NCBI GenBank assembly: GCA_027067895.1
Contig: JAMOUY010000374.1
Coordinates: 1-5,830, forward strand
DNA from: Acidobacteriota bacterium
GTDB lineage: Bacteria > Acidobacteriota > Holophagae > Thermotomaculales > Thermotomaculaceae
Direction of reading: 5' to 3'
DNA length: 5,830 nt
Numbering within the stretch: the first letter of the stretch is position 1; every line of letters begins with the position of its first letter. The notes beneath the pieces are model-generated. The model had not been told where the DNA came from. It worked only from the letters and a program-made list of their open reading frames with translations, and did not search any database. The position numbers and the translations under genes are program-made. This document shows positions 1-4,782 of this stretch, piece after piece.

Positions 1-73
1 TTCCCGCCCCTGTAAAGGCAACGATTTTTTGAGAGTTTGAAATCAATTCGGCGGCTTTTTTTACCGAATCCAT
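1..73 (-). CDS. Sir2-family NAD-dependent protein deacylase (sirtuin), N-terminal fragment
   Basis: Only the first 24 codons are present; the gene continues past the left edge. Read leftward from ATG at 73-71, the peptide ends in KIVAFTGAG. This is the first strand and glycine-rich loop of the sirtuin NAD-binding Rossmann fold, where family members read (F)TGAGIS followed by GIPxFR. Sirtuins of this kind remove acetyl or other acyl groups from lysines, using NAD+ and giving nicotinamide and O-acyl-ADP-ribose, in the cytoplasm. The start is well supported: AAGGAG lies five bases upstream, overlapping the end of the phosphatase gene, whose stop is only two bases away. The two genes are thus probably cotranscribed and translationally coupled. 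The catalytic histidine and zinc cysteines are outside the window, so the identification rests on the short N-terminal motif plus its correct distance from the start. Another Rossmann-type NAD enzyme is possible but less likely. Confidence 0.8.
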   Translation of the reverse strand, partial: MDSVKKAAELISNSQKIVAFTGAG

Positions 74-75
74 AC

Positions 76-1185
76 TCACTCCTTTATGTCTATTATTGAA
101 ATTGTCAAGTCGTCTTCGTTTTTCAAACTTGACGGAATGTCGTTTAATAGGTTTAACTCAGCCGTTATTTTTTTAAGGCATTCTTTGGATGATAGGTGTT
201 TGAATTGCAAAACCAAATCTTTTATCTCTTCAATCACCTCGGAAGAATTTTTGTCTCTGAATTTAGACAAAGTTAAAAGCCCGTCGGTAAAAAACACAAG
301 CCTGTCCCCTTTTTTCAACTCAATTGTTTCTTCTCTGTATTTTTTCTCAAAGGGAATTTTAAGTCCGACGGGAAACTGGGACTTTGCGGGATAAACAACT
401 TTTTCGTTTAAAATAAACGGAAGGTGTCCGGCATTGATATAATGCATTTTCTTTTCCGTCAAATCTATCCTGCAAAAAAGCCCGCTTACATAGTTTGATA
501 TGTTTTTCAGGCTTAAAAGATAAGAGTCAAGAAATTCAATAAATTTAACAAACCTTCTTCCCTTTCCGGCGATTTTTCTTGAATGAAACAAAGTCCTGAC
601 AATTGCCATAACCATTGCCGCCGGGGAAAAGTGGCCCGAAATATCTGCCATTATTCCTATTAGTTTTTTGTCTTCAATTTTTATAATGTCAAAGTAATCC
701 CCGCCAATCATACCGTATGGAAGGTAAAAATACGAGTATTCAAGACAACCGAAATCCTTGCTTTCCTCAGGAAGCAAACTTTCTTGAATTCTCTTCAAGT
801 TTGTCTCCATGTAGTTAACCAGTTTTCTGGCTTCCGCCTCTTTCGTAATATCTTTGAAAACAACTATTTTGTAATTCCCGGCAACATGAATAAATAATTC
901 CGCCACAAAAACGTTTCCCGTCTCTTTGTTTTTCAGGGTAATTGTATAGGTATCAATCTCTTTCCCCGTTTCTATCCTGTTTTGCACCTTTTCGTTTACC
1001 TTTTTTTTATCCGCAAGGGAATAGAGAAATTCATTTGCGTTTTTGCCGATAATATCGTCGCCCATTAAAGCCCTTGCAAACGAATTTGCCAACAAAATCT
1101 TGTCATTAATGTCGGTAACAAACAAAGGCATCGGCAATTCTTCAACTATAAATCTCAAAAAATCGTATGTTTCAATATTTTTCAT
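76..1185 (-). CDS. PAS-domain SpoIIE/RsbU-type PP2C serine/threonine phosphatase
   Basis: A cytoplasmic signalling phosphatase of 369 residues counted from the ATG. Residues about 12-115 form a PAS sensor domain, ending in the characteristic FKDIT. Residues about 113-140 are a charged linker helix ending in the SLLP typical of RsbU-like proteins. Residues about 150-368 are the PPM/SpoIIE phosphatase. Metal-binding acidic residues are all present: GGDYFD (161-166), ADISGH (180-185), FTDG (299-302) and EDDLT (357-361). NAGH (251-254) is also conserved. One oddity is Phe186, where relatives usually have a second glycine (SGHG). In the family such enzymes dephosphorylate anti-sigma-factor antagonists or other response proteins; no such partner is visible here, so the target is unknown. 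There is no transmembrane segment. A TTG at 1215-1213 would add ten residues; I prefer the ATG at 1185-1183, but neither has a good Shine-Dalgarno sequence. It is followed two bases later by the sirtuin gene. Confidence 0.9.
   Translation of the reverse strand: MKNIETYDFLRFIVEELPMPLFVTDINDKILLANSFARALMGDDIIGKNANEFLYSLADKKKVNEKVQNRIETGKEIDTYTITLKNKETGNVFVAELFIHVAGNYKIVVFKDITKEAEARKLVNYMETNLKRIQESLLPEESKDFGCLEYSYFYLPYGMIGGDYFDIIKIEDKKLIGIMADISGHFSPAAMVMAIVRTLFHSRKIAGKGRRFVKFIEFLDSYLLSLKNISNYVSGLFCRIDLTEKKMHYINAGHLPFILNEKVVYPAKSQFPVGLKIPFEKKYREETIELKKGDRLVFFTDGLLTLSKFRDKNSSEVIEEIKDLVLQFKHLSSKECLKKITAELNLLNDIPSSLKNEDDLTISIIDIKE
79..84 (-). promoter_or_regulatory. Ribosome-binding site of the sirtuin gene
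   Basis: AAGGAG on the minus strand lies inside the last two codons of the phosphatase gene and is followed by TGA, GT and the ATG of the sirtuin gene. The spacing of five bases is good. It fixes the sirtuin start and suggests translational coupling to the upstream gene. Confidence 0.75.
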
Positions 1186-1208
1186 AGCGTTTATAGCATT
1201 ATTCTTTT

Positions 1209-1237
1209 TTGGCAAAAAATCAAGTTTTTTTTAATTT
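1209..1237 (+). promoter_or_regulatory. Candidate sigma-70-type promoter for the ftsK-to-mfd unit
   Basis: TTGGCA (1209-1214, five of six consensus positions), a 17-base spacer and TAATTT (1232-1237, three of six) could drive the rightward operon, giving a leader of about 27 bases. The -10 is weak and the region is dominated by A and T runs. This is the only long non-coding gap before the rightward genes, so a promoter is expected somewhere in it. Confidence 0.28.
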
Positions 1238-1256
1238 TAAACGCTTTTTTGGTAAC

Positions 1257-1285
1257 ATAATAATGAAGTTATGGCTAAGAATGAA
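1257..1285 (-). promoter_or_regulatory. Candidate sigma-70-type promoter for the phosphatase-sirtuin unit
   Basis: On the minus strand, TTCATT (1285-1280), a 17-base spacer and TATTAT (1262-1257) form a plausible -35/-10 pair. The -10 matches the consensus at five of six positions and the -35 at three. Transcription would begin near 1250. The -35 would lie inside the first codons of ftsK. In DNA this AT-rich such matches arise by chance, so the call is tentative. Confidence 0.25.
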
Positions 1286-3508
1286 GAGAATTTTAATATT
1301 ACAAAAATACTTGACGACATAGTCGCTTTTATTTTGCTTTTTCTTGCGTGCATAATTTTTTTAAGTCTAATTTCATTTTCCCCTACCGACCCGAGTCTTT
1401 TTACATCCGACACGGTTTCAAAACTGTATTCAAACAATTTGATAGGCTCATTCGGGGCAAATTTAAGCGCGGTGCTTATAAACCTTTTCGGATACGCATC
1501 ATACCTGTTTGTATTGTTTCTGCTCACCCTTTCCTATTTAATTTTCAAAGAAGGGTTAAATCTTGCGAAAATAGCCTATGCTTCGGGAATTTTTATACTT
1601 GAACTAATCTCTTTTTCCACCCTGCTTTCCATCTTTCTAAGCGACATTCTCTTTATAGACACAAGGTTTACCGGAAAAGAATTTACAAGTGCCGGCGGCA
1701 TGGTAGGAAACAAAATTCAAGGAATGCTTCTTCCGGAATTTAACTTCTGGGGAACAATTATTCTCATCTCTTTTTTAATAGCAATTTCCTTAATTCTTGC
1801 AATAAAACTAAACATAAAGTCTCTGTATTTTCTGCTATTTGCTTCGGTAAAAAAGATTATCACCGTAAGCATAAACACCATAAAAGACTTTTTTGCAAAC
1901 AAAAAAGAAAGAAGCATTGCGAAAAAAACAATTAAACCGATAAAAAAACCGAAAAAAACAAAACCTAAACCTGTAAAAAAAGGGAAAAAACCTGACAAAG
2001 AAGAAAAATCTCAGGAAAAAAAGATAATGAAGTTTGAAAAAACAGAAGATTACAATCCGCCGTGGGAAGAAATTTTCGCAGACCCGGATTACCAATCGTT
2101 TATTGACAAAAGAGAGTTGGAAGCAAAAGGGCAGGCACTAATCAAAAAATTACAAGAGTTTAAGGTAAATTGCCAAATTGCCGACATTCATCCCGGCCCC
2201 ATAGTTACCACCTATGAAATTAAACTTGAAGCGGGAGTGAAATTCTCAACAATCCAAAACCTTGCAAATGATTTAAGCATAGGGCTTGCGGCAAAATCAA
2301 TCAGAATAGAAAGGACTTACGGAAAACCTACAATCTCAATAGAAGTGCCCAACAAAAAGAGAAAACTTATTGTCCTGAAAGAGATAATTTCAAACGAAAG
2401 TTTTTGGAATGCAAAAGACCCGCTTACCATAGCGCTTGGACTTAATGTTACGGGAGAGCCCTTTTTCTCTTCCCTCAACGGAATGCCCCACCTTTTAATC
2501 GGCGGACAAACAGGCTCAGGAAAGAGTGTGGGACTAAATGCAATGATTTGCTCACTTCTTGTCAAAAATCCGCCTGAAAAATTAAAGATGATTATGGTTG
2601 ACCCCAAAATGGTTGAGTTGGGAGTTTACAACAATATTCCTCACCTGTTAACCGACGTTATTATTGATTCAAAGGAAGCGGCAAGCGCCCTCTCATGGGC
2701 GGTTTCCGAGATGGAAAGAAGATACTCAATTTTAAAGGATTTAAGGGTAAGAAACCTTGAATCATACAACAATATCAGAAAAAAAATGAAAGGCGGAGAA
2801 GAGTTGGAGCCTCTGCCATATATCGTTGTAATCATTGACGAACTTGCGGATTTAATGTTTGTGGCAAGGGCAAAGGTTGAAGAATCCATCGCAAGGCTTG
2901 CCCAAAAAGCAAGAGCGGTGGGAATACACCTTGTTCTGGCAACACAGAGGCCTTCAAGAGACATTGTAACGGGAGTAATAAAATCCAATATGCCTTCAAG
3001 AATTTGTTTCAAAGTAACACAATCAATTGATTCAAGAATCGTGCTTGACAGAAGCGGAGCGGAGCAGTTGCTTGGAAAGGGAGATATGCTTTTCCAGCCC
3101 CCCGGCACAAGCGAGGTTATAAGAATTCACGCACCCTTTGTTTCGGAAGAAGAAGTGGAAAACCTTGTATCGTATCTGAAAGCATACGGAAGCCCCGATT
3201 ACAAAGACGACATCAAAAATTACGAAGAAAAAAAGGACGAGATTGAGGTTTCCTACGGTGAAAGCAAAATAAAACTGAGTTCAAACAACCCGGAATACAT
3301 TGAGGCTGTAAAACTTGTGGTTTCAACGGGACAAGCCTCAATTTCATACATTCAAAGAAGAATGTCCATAGGATTCAACAAAGCGGCAAGGTATATTGAA
3401 ATGATGGAAGACGACGGAATAGTGGGCCCAAAGCCGAGACAGGGTGGGAAAATAAGGGAAGTGCTTGTGGGGCCAGAGTTTCTTGAAAACCTTAACGGAG
3501 AAAAATAA
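1271..3508 (+). CDS. ftsK: DNA translocase FtsK (FtsK/SpoIIIE family)
   Basis: A membrane-anchored, ATP-driven double-stranded-DNA pump that clears chromosome termini from the closing division septum; 745 residues. Four hydrophobic segments lie at about 17-36, 64-92, 101-124 and 159-180. A lysine/proline-rich linker (about 192-258) follows, much shorter than the linker of the E. coli protein. The alpha domain occupies about 265-375. The beta RecA-like motor carries Walker A GQTGSGKS (412-419) and Walker B IVVIIDELAD (518-527, D523/E524). The C-terminal winged-helix gamma domain (about 676-740) contains RRMSIGFNKAARYIEMMEDD, close to the usual KOPS-reading helix region. All core motifs are present, so the protein looks functional. 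ATG 1271 is the first start after an in-frame TAA at 1253-1255; no strong Shine-Dalgarno precedes it. Its stop overlaps the next gene's start by one base. The linker is encoded by several A7 runs (see findings). Confidence 0.97.
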   Translation: MAKNEENFNITKILDDIVAFILLFLACIIFLSLISFSPTDPSLFTSDTVSKLYSNNLIGSFGANLSAVLINLFGYASYLFVLFLLTLSYLIFKEGLNLAKIAYASGIFILELISFSTLLSIFLSDILFIDTRFTGKEFTSAGGMVGNKIQGMLLPEFNFWGTIILISFLIAISLILAIKLNIKSLYFLLFASVKKIITVSINTIKDFFANKKERSIAKKTIKPIKKPKKTKPKPVKKGKKPDKEEKSQEKKIMKFEKTEDYNPPWEEIFADPDYQSFIDKRELEAKGQALIKKLQEFKVNCQIADIHPGPIVTTYEIKLEAGVKFSTIQNLANDLSIGLAAKSIRIERTYGKPTISIEVPNKKRKLIVLKEIISNESFWNAKDPLTIALGLNVTGEPFFSSLNGMPHLLIGGQTGSGKSVGLNAMICSLLVKNPPEKLKMIMVDPKMVELGVYNNIPHLLTDVIIDSKEAASALSWAVSEMERRYSILKDLRVRNLESYNNIRKKMKGGEELEPLPYIVVIIDELADLMFVARAKVEESIARLAQKARAVGIHLVLATQRPSRDIVTGVIKSNMPSRICFKVTQSIDSRIVLDRSGAEQLLGKGDMLFQPPGTSEVIRIHAPFVSEEEVENLVSYLKAYGSPDYKDDIKNYEEKKDEIEVSYGESKIKLSSNNPEYIEAVKLVVSTGQASISYIQRRMSIGFNKAARYIEMMEDDGIVGPKPRQGGKIREVLVGPEFLENLNGEK
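3497..3500 (+). promoter_or_regulatory. Ribosome-binding site of the zinc-ribbon gene
   Basis: GGAG sits seven bases before ATG 3508, inside the last codons of ftsK. Together with the TAATG stop/start overlap, this supports coupled translation of the two genes. Confidence 0.6.
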
Positions 3509-3759
3509 TGGTTAAATTTTTAATATTTTTGGGACTTTTTTTCGGTACAATTTACTTTTTCTATTACAAAATCAAAACATTTTTTGAAAAATCCCTTTTC
3601 CCCCATGAGGAAAAAAAATCTAACATACCGCCCAAGGTAAACAAAGGGGAAATGGTAAAATGCCCGGTGTGCGGCACCTACTTCCCCGTTGAAACGGGAG
3701 TTAAGGCAAAAGGCAAACTTTACTGCTCAAAAGAGTGTATGGAGAAAGACGGGCAATGA
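3508..3759 (+). CDS. Small membrane-anchored zinc-ribbon protein (PP0621/TRASH-like)
   Basis: An 83-residue protein with a hydrophobic N-terminal segment (about 3-20) that would act as a single membrane anchor, followed by a basic stretch. A short polar linker leads to a C-terminal putative zinc-binding knuckle with C52-x2-C55 and C73-x3-C77. The context KCPVCGTYFPVETG ... LYCSKEC resembles small proteins often annotated as PP0621-family or TRASH/YHS-like. I assign the family by the cysteine pattern and overall shape. No enzymatic residues are apparent and the function is unknown. It starts on the last base of the ftsK stop (TAATG) and ends in a 4-base overlap (ATGA) with the aldolase start, so it is firmly inside the operon. 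If the N-terminus is inserted in the usual way for a positive-inside anchor, the zinc ribbon would face the cytoplasm. A role near the FtsK membrane complex is conceivable but is only an inference. Confidence 0.85.
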   Translation: MVKFLIFLGLFFGTIYFFYYKIKTFFEKSLFPHEEKKSNIPPKVNKGEMVKCPVCGTYFPVETGVKAKGKLYCSKECMEKDGQ

Positions 3760-4490
3760 GTGTAAAAAGCGACATTGTTGAAATAGGAAGAAGGCTTTAC
3801 GCAAAAAACCTAATATCCGGATACGAGGGAAACATATCGGTAAGAGACGGAGAAAAAATTTACATTACACCCTCGGGTTTGTGCAAGGGGTTTTTAAAAG
3901 AGGAAGACATAATAGCCATAGACATTGACGGCAATTTAATAGAGGGAAACAAAAAGCCCTCGTCCGAAACACAGATGCACCTTACAATTTACAAAAACAG
4001 AGAGGACGCAAAAGCCGTAGTCCACGCACATCCTCCCGTTGCAACCGGTTTTGCCTGTGCGGGATTGGGGCTTGAACAGAGTTTGACGGCGGAAACGGTG
4101 CTTATGTTTGGCACAATACCTCTTGCCCCTTACGGCACCCCCTCAACGGAAAAACTTGCAAACTCAATAGTTGATTACCTTGAATACAACGCAGTCCTTT
4201 TGGCAAACCACGGAGCAATCACAATAGCCGAAAATGTTGAAAAAGCCTATTTTCTTATGGAACAGGTTGAACATTATGCTAAAATTACCCTTGTAGCAAA
4301 CCTTTTAGGTTCTCCGAAGACTCTGCCCTGCGAGGAAGTGGATACATTGATGGCTTTAAGGCAAAAGATGGGCATTGATACAGGCATGCCGAGGTTTTGC
4401 TCAACGGGAAGCGATGTAAAGTATTACAGGTTTTCTAAGGAAGAGTTGGTCAACCTTATTAAAGGTATTATAGACGAATTAGGAGGATAA
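3756..4490 (+). CDS. Class II aldolase (FucA/AraD family), probable L-fuculose-1-phosphate-type aldolase with encapsulation-peptide-like tail
   Basis: A 244-residue zinc-dependent class II aldolase/adducin-family enzyme. It would cleave a ketose 1-phosphate into dihydroxyacetone phosphate and an aldehyde (lactaldehyde for fuculose/rhamnulose phosphate, acetaldehyde for 5-deoxyribulose phosphate). Visible motifs are GNIS (25-28), TPSG (38-41) and PSSE with candidate catalytic E71. HAH gives zinc ligands H90 and H92, and NHG gives the third ligand, H152. APY carries Y126, the counterpart of FucA Tyr113. Exact substrate cannot be read from sequence; AraD-type epimerase or methylthioribulose-phosphate dehydratase are alternatives. 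Residues about 227-242 form an amphipathic helix separated from the core, resembling a microcompartment encapsulation peptide. ATG 3756 overlaps the preceding stop (ATGA), with GGAG at 3741-3744; a GTG at 3735 would add seven residues unlike the family N-terminus. The BMC-H gene follows four bases after the stop. Confidence 0.92.
   Translation: MSVKSDIVEIGRRLYAKNLISGYEGNISVRDGEKIYITPSGLCKGFLKEEDIIAIDIDGNLIEGNKKPSSETQMHLTIYKNREDAKAVVHAHPPVATGFACAGLGLEQSLTAETVLMFGTIPLAPYGTPSTEKLANSIVDYLEYNAVLLANHGAITIAENVEKAYFLMEQVEHYAKITLVANLLGSPKTLPCEEVDTLMALRQKMGIDTGMPRFCSTGSDVKYYRFSKEELVNLIKGIIDELGG
4481..4486 (+). promoter_or_regulatory. Strong ribosome-binding site of the BMC-H gene
   Basis: A complete AGGAGG lies eight bases upstream of ATG 4495. 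It is formed by the final Leu-Gly-Gly codons of the aldolase. It is the best Shine-Dalgarno match in the window; the ftsK and mfd starts have none that is convincing. This would favour high shell-protein yield from a shared message. Confidence 0.85.
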
Positions 4491-4494
4491 TTTT

Positions 4495-4776
4495 ATGGGC
4501 GACGCAATCGGAATGATTGAAACAAAAGGCCTTGTTGCTTTGATTGAAGCCGCAGACGCAGCGGTAAAAGCGGCAAACGTAACCTTGGTATCCTACGAAA
4601 AAATAGGCGGCGGATACTGCACAATCGTTGTAAGGGGAGACGTAGCCGCTGTAAAAGCCGCAACTGACGCGGGAGCGGCGGCAGCAAGAAGAGTGGGAGA
4701 ACTTGTATCCGTACACGTAATCCCGAGACCGCACAACAACTTGGAAGGGGTAATGCCGATAGGCAAGTCAAAATAA
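4495..4776 (+). CDS. Bacterial microcompartment hexameric shell protein (BMC-H, PduA/EutM-like)
   Basis: A 93-residue single-BMC-domain protein (Pfam PF00936), the usual length for a facet-forming hexamer. The fold signatures run in order: [10 protein letters not shown] (4-13), [12 protein letters not shown] (18-29), YEKIGGG (34-40), [19 protein letters not shown] (46-64) and VHVIPRPH (73-80). These are very close to PduA and EutM. KIGGG (36-40) is the pore loop; it has the all-glycine form seen in EutM rather than the KIGSG of PduA. K25 and R78 match the conserved hexamer-edge lysine and the PRPH arginine used for sheet assembly. Tyr41-Cys42 after the pore loop is atypical relative to Leu-Val in PduA/EutM. 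By family, these hexamers tile into a protein shell that confines aldehyde chemistry. It follows an aldolase with four bases between, so that enzyme is the likely cargo. No pentameric vertex protein or other shell gene is in the window. First 180 coding bases are about 52% G+C, richer than its neighbours. Confidence 0.97.
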   Translation: MGDAIGMIETKGLVALIEAADAAVKAANVTLVSYEKIGGGYCTIVVRGDVAAVKAATDAGAAAARRVGELVSVHVIPRPHNNLEGVMPIGKSK

Positions 4777-4782
4777 TTTTAA

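Noticed and set aside
1263..1322. Short out-of-frame ORF (19 codons) starting eight bases before the ftsK ATG
   Set aside because: It has no Shine-Dalgarno and its peptide is unremarkable. A chance ATG is expected in such sequence, though a leader peptide cannot be fully excluded.
1717..2095. Minus-strand open frames rich in Phe opposite the FtsK linker
   Set aside because: They are the complement of the A-rich Lys codons of ftsK. Composition is almost only Phe, Arg and Leu, with no family resemblance or ribosome-binding site.
2641..3108. 155-codon minus-strand open frame opposite the FtsK motor domain
   Set aside because: It lies wholly antisense to the conserved Walker motif region of ftsK, which explains the codon pattern. 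The translation matches nothing I recognise.
3735..3755. Upstream GTG start for the aldolase
   Set aside because: It would add seven residues read from the zinc-ribbon gene's cysteine-knuckle region in another frame. The ATG with the ATGA overlap fits the family N-terminus better.
4491..4494. A transcription terminator or separate promoter between aldolase, shell and mfd genes
   Set aside because: The gaps are four and six bases long, and neither contains a hairpin or a -35/-10 pair, so I see no break in the operon there.
4468..4771. Two minus-strand open frames opposite the BMC-H gene
   Set aside because: They mirror the Ala/Gly-rich shell gene, giving Arg/Leu- or Cys/Tyr-rich nonsense. 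The plus-strand PF00936 match is unmistakable.
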